A stretch of 20,675 nucleotides of DNA from a virus, in IMG/VR virus record IMGVR_UViG_3300025840_000334, positions 1-20,675 of that record; one strand, 5' to 3'. This document shows, one piece after another, positions 1 to 5,331 of this stretch; within the stretch, counting starts at the first letter, position 1; the number at the start of each line of letters is the position of its first letter. The position numbers were made by a program, and so were the translations under genes. The notes under the pieces were generated by a model. The model saw only the letters and a list, made by a program, of their open reading frames with translations, had not been told where the DNA came from and ran no database searches.

Positions 1-389
1 AGGCTGGCCCTCTGGTTTTTCCAGGTGTTGCCGTCCATGATTGGCGTGCGGCCTTCCAGGTGCGCAATAAAGTCGTCTTTGCACAGATTCTTGATGCCGG
101 CCCACTCAATCAACTGCTCCAGGTAAGGCCCGCGGATAAACTCAATCAGTTCCTCAACGGCACGCGGATGGTTGTAATGGTTGCCGTATTTGTAGGCCTG
201 CAACTTTTTGCAGCGGCTTCTGACTAGCTTGTATGGCCATTTCTTGGCCACCTTGCCATCCACCAAGATGCCGTTTCGGCGCAATATGTGAATATCAAGC
301 ACCGCCTGCTCCATGATGGCGCACGCAAGCGCAACATAGGGCTCGGTCAAGTTTTCGTTGGGCGTGAATTGGTAAGCGTGGGCTATCAT
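1..389 (-). CDS. Hypothetical early phage protein, C-terminus cut by window edge
   Basis: The reading frame is open from ATG at 389 to the left edge (129 codons, no stop), so the C-terminus lies outside the window. The start overlaps the stop of the upstream gene as ATGA, the coupling used throughout this operon. The protein begins MIAHAYQFTPNENLTEPYVA and continues with an alpha-helical stretch around AIMEQAVLDIHILRR. A basic segment follows (KVAKKWPYKLVRSRCKK). No catalytic motif is visible and I do not recognise the family. Small phage proteins with a similar AI..QAV.D helix occur in replication modules, but that is only a loose resemblance. Its role is unknown; context suggests early replication or recombination. 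Confidence 0.75.
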   Translation of the reverse strand, partial: MIAHAYQFTPNENLTEPYVALACAIMEQAVLDIHILRRNGILVDGKVAKKWPYKLVRSRCKKLQAYKYGNHYNHPRAVEELIEFIRGPYLEQLIEWAGIKNLCKDDFIAHLEGRTPIMDGNTWKNQRAS

Positions 390-613
390 TCGTCGCTCTC
401 CATGTCGTCAATGATTCGATAAGCTGCGCCTAACTCCACCGCCAAATCTTGGGCGGCTTCTTTCCAGTAGATGGCACTGTCTCGCAGTGCCTCATTGAGT
501 TGCCGAAGTTCCTCAAGCTGTGCCTGGCCCTCGTCAATGATTGGGCAAGTGTAAGGCGGCACCTTTGGCGCCTCTCGCTTGATGCGGTCATAAATCTTGA
601 TTGGGTTTCTCAT
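386..613 (-). CDS. Small hypothetical early protein (75 aa)
   Basis: ATG at 613 overlaps the stop of the DnaA-like gene (610-612) as ATGA, and its own stop overlaps the next ATG at 389, so it is coupled on both sides. The protein starts MRNPIKIYDRIKREAPKVPP. Residues about 28-70 form a likely helical or coiled-coil region (QLEELRQLNEALRDSAIYWK) with an acidic end (DDMESDE). There is no recognised domain. The neat overlaps at both ends are the main argument that it is real. Its function is unknown. Confidence 0.75.
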   Translation of the reverse strand: MRNPIKIYDRIKREAPKVPPYTCPIIDEGQAQLEELRQLNEALRDSAIYWKEAAQDLAVELGAAYRIIDDMESDE

Positions 614-927
614 GCTATGGCTAAGGTGATTGCTGCGATTTCGTCGCGCACGCGCTTGCTCTTGGCTAACTTGGCTTTGACCGTCTTAATTGCGTGATAA
701 ACGGAGGCGTGGTTTTTGCGGTTGTAAAAAGCCGCAATATCGCAGTTGCTCATATCGTAAAGCCGCCAAGTTAAATACATTGCAACGTGCCTTGCCCAAG
801 CAAGCGAATGTGTGCGTGCTTGGCTGGTTAGTGCGTCTTTTGGAAACTCATAAAAATCCGCTGTGGCTCTGAGGATGCGCCTCTCTGGCGTTTCTGTTTT
901 TGTTTTGGTGGTTTTACTATTTCGCAT
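610..927 (-). CDS. DnaA domain-IV-like DNA-binding protein
   Basis: This 105-residue protein corresponds to only the C-terminal duplex-DNA-binding domain of the replication initiator DnaA. The helix ERRILRATADFYEFPKDAL (residues 15-33) matches the start of domain IV. ARTHSLAWARHVAMYLTWRL follows, then NHASVYHA at 72-79, the counterpart of the DnaA signature (D)HTTVLHA that reads DnaA boxes. No AAA+ ATPase is present, so it cannot load helicase in the DnaA way. By analogy it could bind an origin or act as a regulator. ATG at 927 lies just before the domain; the upstream frame overlaps it by 100 nt. It sits in the early recombination/replication operon. The family call is good; the role is inferred. 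Confidence 0.8.
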   Translation of the reverse strand: MRNSKTTKTKTETPERRILRATADFYEFPKDALTSQARTHSLAWARHVAMYLTWRLYDMSNCDIAAFYNRKNHASVYHAIKTVKAKLAKSKRVRDEIAAITLAIA

Positions 928-1067
928 GGGTCAACATGGCAGCCAGGCACACTGTCAAGCTCTTCGCCTGGCTCATAAACTTTGATTGATTTGGCCATGA
1001 ACATGGCAGCAGCTTTTTGCCCAATTGGGCTTAGTTTGTGCCAATGTTCGCGAGGAAAAACTTTCAA
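828..1067 (-). CDS. Small hypothetical protein with TTG start
   Basis: This 79-residue frame starts with TTG at 1067, overlapping the TGA of the exonuclease gene as TTGA, which fits the coupling style of the operon. The N-terminal half (FPREHWHKLSPIGQKAAAMF, then AKSIKVYEPGEELDSVPG) looks like a genuine small domain. The last 28 residues are basic and low in complexity, and they lie over the first 100 nt of the DnaA-like gene. There is no clear Shine-Dalgarno sequence. The frame fills an otherwise empty 137-nt gap. No family is recognised. The rare start codon and long overlap lower confidence. Confidence 0.55.
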   Translation of the reverse strand: MKVFPREHWHKLSPIGQKAAAMFMAKSIKVYEPGEELDSVPGCHVDPCEIVKPPKQKQKRQRGASSEPQRIFMSFQKTH

Positions 1068-1891
1068 TAAAACAATTGTAAAATTTGGCTTTTTTGCGGC
1101 GTATAATCAGGCCATTGGTCAAACTCTAGGCAGTCAACTAGGCGCTCAATGTTGGCCATGGTTTCCTTGCCAGCCTGCACCATGTCCTCCGGTGCAAACT
1201 CATATTGGCCGGCCAGGTAATCGCCGCCAGTCTCAACCACTAGCCACACCCATCGCTTGATAGGTAGGCCCGCCCTGGCAGCAATGTGTGTATAATTAAA
1301 CTGCTGCATGTAATATTTCAGTGCCTTGCTCTGGCGTCTGAACGCCATCGGATGCGCGCCGCCTGGCGCCGTGGTTTTGATGTCGTAGACGGTAGCCGTC
1401 GTGGGGTCGTAGGCATCAATTCGGCATTTGCTTGGCATCGGCCAAGCTGTTTGGCTAAAGACTGAAACCTCGGCTTGGCAATCAAGAACCTTGTTGCCTT
1501 CTGGCAATTCACGCATTGCTCGCGCCATGCGCTTAAGTTGGTTTAGGTCGTCCTCCTTAATGGCATTTTCGCCATAGGTGTCCCACCATTCGCGGCTGGC
1601 TTTCTTCCTTCGGTCGGCAAACTCATCAGGGCAAACGGTGATGGTCTTGGTAAAAATGTCCGGTTCCAGCACATAAGTGTGGAACATCGTCCCAAGTGCC
1701 ATGGATGGCGTGCGCTGAAATGACGTCTGCTTGGTCATGCGCTGCCAAAATGCCTTGGGGTTCTCCATCAATTTCAAGTCGGATGTAGCCAGGGCAGGCT
1801 CGGCGCGATAATCGCGCTCTGCCATGCCCTGGAACACACCGTCAAGCGTGCTTGAAAAGACAACCTCAGAATGGGGCGTCAGTGGTTTCAT
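1064..1891 (-). CDS. Phage PD-(D/E)XK exonuclease, RecE/RecB-type
   Basis: Likely a 5'-3' dsDNA exonuclease that makes 3' single-stranded tails for phage recombination. From ATG at 1891 it has 275 residues. The SDLKLMENPKAFWQR segment (37-51) matches the start of exonuclease VIII-like domains. ALGTMFH (65-71) is the G-x-H motif, E141 is a candidate acid, and CRIDAYD carries D159. VYDIKTTA supplies D170 and K172 of the (D/E)xK centre, and QQFNYT (196-201) the terminal Q/Y motif. The frame is open upstream to 2002, but that extension lies inside the ssDNA-binding gene and is not exonuclease-like. The gene lies immediately downstream of that putative partner, overlapping it by 26 nt, as in exonuclease/annealing modules. 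Confidence 0.85.
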   Translation of the reverse strand: MKPLTPHSEVVFSSTLDGVFQGMAERDYRAEPALATSDLKLMENPKAFWQRMTKQTSFQRTPSMALGTMFHTYVLEPDIFTKTITVCPDEFADRRKKASREWWDTYGENAIKEDDLNQLKRMARAMRELPEGNKVLDCQAEVSVFSQTAWPMPSKCRIDAYDPTTATVYDIKTTAPGGAHPMAFRRQSKALKYYMQQFNYTHIAARAGLPIKRWVWLVVETGGDYLAGQYEFAPEDMVQAGKETMANIERLVDCLEFDQWPDYTPQKSQILQLFY

Positions 1892-2453
1892 CAATGGCAA
1901 TTGCTGATTTGTCTGCTGCCTTGTATTCATGGCTTTGCTGCACGCGCTCCTTTTGCCAATCGAGCAGTTTATCCCAATTGACGCTAGGCTTGCTAGGGTC
2001 ATAAGCCATTAACTCGGTTCCGGTTGATTCAATAGCCATGCCCTCTGGCACTGATGAAACGCCGTTAACGCCTGCCGCTTGCTCGCCGCGTCCGTTGGTG
2101 TAATGGCCAACCGTGACCAGGCACTCCTTACCTAACAGGCTCTCAGGGTCAAAATTGCGCAACTCTGCCGCTGTTGGGGCAATCCAAGAATCAAGGTATT
2201 TTCGAAGCACTGCTTTTGGGTCAGTGCTCGCGGTAAACTTCTTGCTGATTCTCATTGGCATTGGCTGGCCATCAATTTCAACCGTCTGCTTTGGCAGCTC
2301 CCATGTGATATTAAGAGTGCGCCTCATTTTAGTTTCGCCCTTGTAGGTCTCAGGGCCGGTCCCTAAGTCCACAATGCTAATGCAGCGGCCTGGGTGCGTG
2401 CCTTTTGGCACTAGTTTGCGTTCAGTGTTTGTTTGTTCGCTTATGGTATTCAT
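1866..2453 (-). CDS. Putative phage ssDNA-binding / recombination partner protein
   Basis: A 195-residue protein starting at ATG 2453, five bases after the stop of the helix-turn-helix gene. VPKGTHPGRCISIVDLG (15-31), RRTLNITWELP and LLGKECLVTVGHYTNGRGEQ have the alternating beta pattern of OB-fold or DUF669-like phage proteins that accompany recombination exonucleases. The C-terminus is acidic (AIAIDETTDAPF), as in many ssDNA-binding proteins, where such a tail recruits partners. It directly precedes the exonuclease gene, supporting a role as ssDNA binder or accessory. No Erf, Bet or RecT signature is visible, so annealase activity is not supported. The start is preceded by a run of A residues rather than a Shine-Dalgarno sequence. 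Confidence 0.6.
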   Translation of the reverse strand: MNTISEQTNTERKLVPKGTHPGRCISIVDLGTGPETYKGETKMRRTLNITWELPKQTVEIDGQPMPMRISKKFTASTDPKAVLRKYLDSWIAPTAAELRNFDPESLLGKECLVTVGHYTNGRGEQAAGVNGVSSVPEGMAIESTGTELMAYDPSKPSVNWDKLLDWQKERVQQSHEYKAADKSAIAIDETTDAPF

Positions 2454-2484
2454 TTTTTTTAGTGTGTTTTTTTTGCTTTTTTTT
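2453..2484 (-). other. Three A8 tracts with two tandem -1 slippery heptamers
   Basis: On the minus strand A8 runs occupy 2484-2477, 2474-2467 and 2460-2453. In the frame of the helix-turn-helix gene the first two read as A-AAA-AAA (2483-2477 and 2474-2468), each a canonical -1 slippery heptamer. The zero-frame stop TAA is at 2461-2459. The -1 frame has no stop before the ATG at 2453 and is the frame of the ssDNA-binding gene. Slippage would therefore produce a fusion. The arrangement is seen directly; functional frameshifting is inference. Confidence 0.5.
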
Positions 2485-2725
2485 GCAGTGATTTGAGAAA
2501 GGAACCGCTGACAAAATGCGGGCGTTGTGCTCGGCCTTTAGCAACAAAAATTGATATTGTAGGCCATTGGTCGTAGATAGCACGCTGCCGAATTCCCATT
2601 GCCGAAACGCCAGTCAGGCGTGCAATGTCGGCAAAGCTGTAAATCTTATCCGCATCAAAGATGTGCTCACTATTCGCCATCTTTCTGTAGGCTGGCGTGT
2701 CTGTGTTGATGTCTTGTGTTTTCAT
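2459..2725 (-). CDS. Small helix-turn-helix DNA-binding protein
   Basis: From ATG at 2725 (ATGA overlap with the upstream gene) this encodes 88 residues; a GTG 12 bases upstream is less convincing. FDADKIYSFADIARLTGVSA, followed by MGIRQRAIYDQWPT, is a helix-turn-helix of the MerR/excisionase or winged-helix kind: FADIARLTGVSAMGIRQRA is the two-helix core. A basic tail follows (KSLQKKAKKTH). Plausible roles are transcriptional regulation, excision, or DNA binding in replication; the sequence cannot decide between them. It ends in A-rich slippery sequence five bases before the ssDNA-binding gene. Confidence 0.7.
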   Translation of the reverse strand: MKTQDINTDTPAYRKMANSEHIFDADKIYSFADIARLTGVSAMGIRQRAIYDQWPTISIFVAKGRAQRPHFVSGSFLKSLQKKAKKTH

Positions 2726-2913
2726 TCGTAGGTCCACTCATGATTGTTGATTTTGCCAAACTCTAAGGGCTGATAAACTTCCCACCTGTCGTTGTGGTTG
2801 TGGCAGTAATAGACGACACCATCATCCCCTAGACCTAACAAAGTGTTGGCCCACGCATCGGTGCTTTTTCCGTCCATAATTTGAATAATTTTTGGCTTAT
2901 ATTCTCTCACCAT
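2722..2913 (-). CDS. Small hypothetical protein (63 aa)
   Basis: ATG at 2913 overlaps the end of the nuclease gene by 7 nt, and its stop overlaps the next ATG. The protein starts MVREYKPKIIQIM. Its core, LLGLGDDGVVYYCHNHNDRW followed by EVYQPLEF, has the look of the small beta proteins common in phage early regions, in which a G-DDG-VYY...W turn is typical. No enzymatic motif is seen. Coupling on both sides makes it very likely translated. Its function is unknown. Confidence 0.75.
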   Translation of the reverse strand: MVREYKPKIIQIMDGKSTDAWANTLLGLGDDGVVYYCHNHNDRWEVYQPLEFGKINNHEWTYE

Positions 2914-3281
2914 TCGTTCTTATCTGTTTGTTGTAGTCGCACCTCCAACGCCTCTAGGTCGCAGCATTGGAGCATGAGAAAAAGCATCTTCATTGGCAGC
3001 ATGGCCCACCACTTGCCGTGATTTTCTCGGTGGCATATCACTGGCACTTGGCCATCCTTAGCGCCAGTGGTGGCTTGATGCTGAAATGAGCGGCGGTCAA
3101 AGGTCTGGGTGCGCTTTACTTCCAGGTGCAAAAAAGGCAAGTCGGCAATTGTCACATCAGCGGCATCATGGCCCTGGTGGTCCTGGTGGTGGCCGGTGCG
3201 TTTGGCATCAAAACCAAACTCGTGTTTTGCGATGTTGGTCACCTCGCGCTCGCCGCCTTTGCCTTTAGTGCGTGCGTTCAT
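2907..3281 (-). CDS. PD-(D/E)XK nuclease, Holliday-junction-resolvase-like
   Basis: This 124-residue protein has the small archaeal-type Hjc / phage nuclease layout. NARTKGKGGEREV gives the first acid (E11), AADVTIADL gives D42, and LHLEVKRTQ gives the E54-x-K56 centre. QATTGAKDGQVPVICHREN (69-87) is the conserved Q/P/N region after the active site. Expected activity is cleavage of branched DNA such as Holliday junctions, or of stalled recombination and packaging intermediates. ATG at 3281 overlaps the preceding stop (ATGA). It sits in the same transcription unit as the exonuclease and putative ssDNA-binding protein. Family membership is firm; the exact substrate is inferred. Confidence 0.85.
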   Translation of the reverse strand: MNARTKGKGGEREVTNIAKHEFGFDAKRTGHHQDHQGHDAADVTIADLPFLHLEVKRTQTFDRRSFQHQATTGAKDGQVPVICHRENHGKWWAMLPMKMLFLMLQCCDLEALEVRLQQTDKNEW

Positions 3282-3553
3282 GGCTTCTGTAAATTATGAG
3301 CGGCCAACTCGACCGCTCGACCACCTGGCTTCCTGAGAGCATAGTCGTGTTTGCTCTGGCTTAATGCCTCCAGGTGGCTGAAATTGCGGGCAGTCACCTC
3401 GACCGCCCAACCTGCCAGTTTATCAAGCCCAAACGTGATTTTGTTGGTGCGGCAATTTGCCGCCTGGCAGGTCATAAAAGAGGATGCCCAAAGCGCCTTG
3501 GCGTTACCTAGCGCCTCAGAGGCGATGTATCCTTGTTGGTGCGCAATGGGCAT
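3278..3553 (-). CDS. Hypothetical protein with internal repeat (91 aa)
   Basis: ATG at 3553 lies 5 nt after the upstream stop, and the gene ends in an ATGA overlap with the nuclease, so the boundaries fit the operon. An upstream extension to 3640 would overlap another gene and is basic and unconvincing. The C-terminal half repeats a motif: GWAVEVTARNF (77 region of the gene's second half) and GRAVELAAHNL near the end, each followed by a -KP element. Two cysteines occur in TCQAANC. The family is not recognised. The DNA is unusually rich in inverted repeats (separate entry), so part of the conservation may act at DNA or RNA level. Confidence 0.6.
   Translation of the reverse strand: MPIAHQQGYIASEALGNAKALWASSFMTCQAANCRTNKITFGLDKLAGWAVEVTARNFSHLEALSQSKHDYALRKPGGRAVELAAHNLQKP
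3308..3472. repeat. Cluster of inverted and direct repeats inside a small gene
   Basis: Seen directly: CTCGACCGC occurs twice (3308-3316 and 3398-3406). CCACCTGG (3321-3328) is matched by CCAGGTGG (3370-3377). ACCTGCCAG (3410-3418) is matched by CTGGCAGGT (3464-3472). GCGGCAATTTGCCGC (3449-3463) is a palindrome with 7-bp arms. Such density could mark a replication origin, a structured RNA or a protein-binding array, or could partly follow from the amino-acid repeat encoded here. Confidence 0.5.
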
Positions 3554-3558
3554 GTGAA

Positions 3559-3705
3559 TCAACGGCGGGCGTTGTGGTTGGAGCCTTTGCAGGCTTCTTT
3601 GCCGTCTGGGGTTGTCGCTAGGTAGCCAGCGGCGGCGCATGCCGCCAAAAGTGTTGTAAGTGTGATGAATATTGCCATGGGATGTTTATTGTTGAAGTCA
3701 AACAT
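3559..3705 (-). CDS. Small lipoprotein-like or membrane protein
   Basis: From ATG at 3705 the protein has 48 residues: a short N-terminus (MFDFNNKHP), a hydrophobic run (MAIFITLTTLLAAC, residues 10-23) that ends in an LAAC lipobox-like motif, and a polar tail (PDGKEACKGSNHNARR). An internal ATG at 3678 would give 39 residues. It would be the first gene of the leftward early operon, just inside the palindrome at 3711-3726. No family is recognised. Superinfection exclusion or an early membrane function would be plausible but is unproven. Confidence 0.5.
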   Translation of the reverse strand: MFDFNNKHPMAIFITLTTLLAACAAAGYLATTPDGKEACKGSNHNARR

Positions 3706-3710
3706 ACACA

Positions 3711-3726
3711 CGGTGTCTGTATACCG
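3711..3726. promoter_or_regulatory. Candidate operator palindrome between divergent units
   Basis: CGGTGTCTGTATACCG is an imperfect palindrome (CGGTnT-n4-AnACCG). It lies between the leftward early operon and the rightward ribbon-helix-helix gene. It is placed where an autorepressor that also controls the early promoter would bind. No strong -35/-10 pair could be fixed. Confidence 0.4.
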
Positions 3727-3774
3727 CAACAAAAAAGTGTTGAAATTTGTTATCAAAATTAACAGGCTTTATGT

Positions 3775-4020
3775 GTGCCTAATAAGCGAGCAGACAACCG
3801 CGTGCGCAAAAACTTTGCCCTACCAAGCGAAGTTGATGACATGCTGCTTGATTTGGCGCGTGCAACTAATCGGTCGGCCACTCAGGTGCTTGAGCTTCTG
3901 ATTGCTCAAGAGCACTCCAAGCGTTCCGCACTAGGTCAGTTGCAAGATATTCAACCGTTGTTTCCTGAGCCGCCGCCAGCGCCTCCAGTTGCGCGTAAGC
4001 GTTCTCGGAAATCGAAATAA
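3775..4020 (+). CDS. Ribbon-helix-helix (RHH) DNA-binding regulator
   Basis: The GTG start at 3775 gives 81 residues; an ATG four bases upstream is out of frame and stops at once. RVRKNFALPSEVDDMLLDLA, followed by RATNRSATQVLELLIAQ, is a textbook Arc/CopG-type RHH unit: beta-strand VRKNFAL, helix A SEVDDMLLDLARAT, turn NRSA, helix B TQVLELLIAQ. The C-terminus is proline-rich and then basic (PEPPPAPPVARKRSRKSK). RHH proteins dimerise and bind short palindromes; palindromes flank this gene at 3711-3726 and 4024-4043. It points away from the early operon, so it is the best candidate for a lysogeny or early-gene repressor in the window. The domain call is strong; its exact role is inferred. Confidence 0.8.
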   Translation: MPNKRADNRVRKNFALPSEVDDMLLDLARATNRSATQVLELLIAQEHSKRSALGQLQDIQPLFPEPPPAPPVARKRSRKSK

Positions 4021-4024
4021 TCAT
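3866..4024 (-). CDS. Antisense frame resembling a second RHH protein (doubtful)
   Basis: Opposite the regulator gene, ATG at 4024 opens 52 residues beginning MIISISENAYAQLEALAAAQ and continuing with TTVEYLATDLVRNAW. The pattern strand-helix-turn-helix looks like an RHH or antitoxin-type protein. There is no clear Shine-Dalgarno sequence, and it lies wholly antisense to a convincing gene, so it may be a shadow. It is listed because its resemblance is stronger than expected for a random antisense frame. Confidence 0.25.
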   Translation of the reverse strand: MIISISENAYAQLEALAAAQETTVEYLATDLVRNAWSALEQSEAQAPEWPTD

Positions 4025-4043
4025 ACCGTCATTATGTGCGGTA
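4024..4043. promoter_or_regulatory. Palindrome TACCG-N10-CGGTA downstream of the RHH gene
   Basis: A perfect 5-bp inverted repeat TACCG (4024-4028) / CGGTA (4039-4043) lies just after the regulator's stop and before the next rightward gene. Its half-sites match the arms of the palindrome at 3711-3726 in opposite orientation. It may be a second binding site for the regulator. Short arms mean chance cannot be excluded. Confidence 0.3.
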
Positions 4044-4068
4044 GGGGTAAGACAAAAACCGTCCAACC

Positions 4069-4257
4069 ATGGAGAATGTGAACAAGTTTGATAACCATGG
4101 CCCAGCATACCTGGCCAAGCAGTTGGCCAATGTTAGGCAATCAGTGGACGCCCTTGAACGCGTGGCAATGGAGCAGGGCAGGGAAGGTCAGGCAGCAGTT
4201 GAACTGAGAAAAACGCACCAGCAATTGGAGCGCTTGATTAGCGAAATGACAGACTAG
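4069..4257 (+). CDS. Small coiled-coil protein (62 aa)
   Basis: ATG at 4069, 48 bases after the RHH gene on the same strand. The protein is almost wholly helical and heptad-like: PAYLAKQLANVRQSVDALER, then EGQAAVELRKTHQQLERLIS. It carries no DNA-binding motif and is not recognised. Position between the regulator and the att site/integrase suggests an accessory lysogeny or excision role, but that is inference. An antisense frame across 4141-4356 runs through the tRNA-like sequence and is not credible. Confidence 0.55.
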   Translation: MENVNKFDNHGPAYLAKQLANVRQSVDALERVAMEQGREGQAAVELRKTHQQLERLISEMTD

Positions 4258-4275
4258 AAATTGCCAGAAATTGGC

Positions 4276-4298
4276 AAGAAAAGAGGCTGAAATCAGCC
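4276..4298 (-). terminator. Candidate terminator after the tRNA-like sequence
   Basis: GGCTGA (4285-4290) pairs with TCAGCC (4293-4298). Read on the minus strand, the hairpin is followed by TCTTTTCTTG, a T-rich run. A second small hairpin TTGCCA / TGGCAA lies at 4261-4277. It could end transcription through the tRNA-like element. The T-run is interrupted, so it is only a moderate candidate. Confidence 0.35.
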
Positions 4299-4299
4299 A

Positions 4300-4371
<72 letters not shown>

Positions 4372-4452
4372 ACGAGAATTAAAATGGTTTCGATAGGACG
4401 GTTTGTCAAATGCTAATCGGCTCTAATGGGCAAAAAGAGGGGAAGAGAAGCA

Positions 4453-5235
4453 ATGACAACACACAAAACATGGGGTCACTTGATTGACCTGTATGGCAGC
4501 ATTGGCAAGCAACAGACCATTTGGCGCAAGTGTCAGGAATTTAGGCAGTTGCGCTGGAAAAAACTCCGTCAAAAAGCCATCAAAGACACCGATGGCACTG
4601 ATTTTTTAGAGCTTCTGAATGCCGGTGGCGCCATGACTCGCGTCTACCTACACGCGCTCCAAAATATGGCCCTTGAGTGCGGCGATATTTACCGCCCAAT
4701 CCTGGCCGCCAAATGGTGGCCCAAGTCACCCAAAATCCCTAAGCGCGCCATCACTTTTGAGGAACATTGTAGGTTGAGTCTCAACGTATCGCGCAGGTCG
4801 TGGCGCTGGTATCTGACTATTTTATGGGAAACAGGCGCCGCCCAGGCAGACGCGGCAGACTTTCGCCTTGAGGCAATCAAGGATGGCGTCATGACCTATC
4901 ACAGGCACAAAAATGGCCGCCGTGCCGCCTTTAGGCTATCCAAGGCAATGATTGAGGTTGTTGCGCAAGCCGCCGGCGAGCGAAAGGTTGGTTATATTTT
5001 GCCCACCATCCAGCGAGAAGGCACCAACTGCCGCGCCACCGTCTTTCGCAATCTCTGCAAACGCCTTGGCATCCAGGGCGTGACCTTGCACTCCTATCGC
5101 TACGCCTGGGCGGTGCGTGCCTTTGAAATGGGCATCCCTGAGCGGCTTGCTATGGTTGGCCTCGGTCACAACTCAAGCGCCGTTCATCACGCCTACGCCA
5201 GCGGTGCGCGCCTTGTGGCCCCTGCGCTTGAGTAA
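4453..5235 (+). CDS. int: Tyrosine integrase lacking the canonical first arginine
   Basis: Site-specific recombinase expected to integrate the phage at a tRNA-Lys gene. ATG at 4453 is chosen because a GAGGGGAAG Shine-Dalgarno sequence precedes it; an in-frame ATG at 4426 lacks one. From 4453 it has 260 residues. C-terminal catalytic features: HSYR (213-216, box II His and Arg), LGHNSSAV (His 239), HHAYA (nucleophile Tyr 248), and a candidate beta-hairpin Lys 153 (HKNGR). The box I region reads WETGAAQADAADF (125-137), with Ala where TGxR is normal. HSYRYAWA...GHNSSAVHHAYA resembles, from memory, integrases frequent in Verrucomicrobiota. It lies beside the tRNA-like att site, convergent with the late genes. 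Confidence 0.85.
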   Translation: MTTHKTWGHLIDLYGSIGKQQTIWRKCQEFRQLRWKKLRQKAIKDTDGTDFLELLNAGGAMTRVYLHALQNMALECGDIYRPILAAKWWPKSPKIPKRAITFEEHCRLSLNVSRRSWRWYLTILWETGAAQADAADFRLEAIKDGVMTYHRHKNGRRAAFRLSKAMIEVVAQAAGERKVGYILPTIQREGTNCRATVFRNLCKRLGIQGVTLHSYRYAWAVRAFEMGIPERLAMVGLGHNSSAVHHAYASGARLVAPALE

Positions 5236-5313
5236 ATCAAGAGCGCTTGGTTTGAATAAGCGTTATTTGCGCTCAAGCCAGCAGCAGTTTAGTTGAATAA
5301 ATCAAGAACGTTT
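5228..5313 (+). repeat. Direct repeat overlapping the integrase stop and terminator
   Basis: TTGAGTAAATCAAGAGCGCTT (5228-5248, including the integrase stop; 21 bases, last base T) recurs as TTGAATAAATCAAGAACGTT plus T (5293-5313), with 18 of 21 positions identical and 65 bp between copies. A partial third copy, TTGAATAAGCGTT, starts at 5252. The repeats may be recombinase-binding sites or a remnant of a local duplication. Confidence 0.45.
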
Positions 5314-5331
5314 TTAGGGTCAAAAATCGTT
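5307..5331. terminator. Bidirectional terminator between integrase and late operon
   Basis: AACGTTTTT (5307-5315) pairs with AAAAA-T-CGTT (5322-5331, one bulged T) around the 6-base loop AGGGTC. T-rich sequence follows on the plus strand and A/T-rich sequence on the other side. It sits between the convergent integrase gene and the last late gene. A further hairpin (GCTTGAG 5226-5232 with CTCAAGC 5272-5278) lies upstream. Confidence 0.6.

Noticed and set aside
1892-2002. N-terminal extension of the exonuclease
   Set aside because: The extra 37 residues lie inside the ssDNA-binding gene and show no exonuclease pattern; ATG at 1891 is the better start.
3554-3640. N-terminal extension of the 91-residue early protein
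   Set aside because: It is very basic, overlaps the small lipoprotein gene in another frame, and the ATG at 3553 fits the operon spacing.
3740-3775. A sigma70 promoter for the RHH gene (TTGAAA at 3740)
   Set aside because: No acceptable -10 hexamer was found at 16-18 bp spacing.
4426-4452. Integrase start at the first in-frame ATG
   Set aside because: It has no Shine-Dalgarno sequence, while ATG at 4453 is preceded by GAGGGGAAG.
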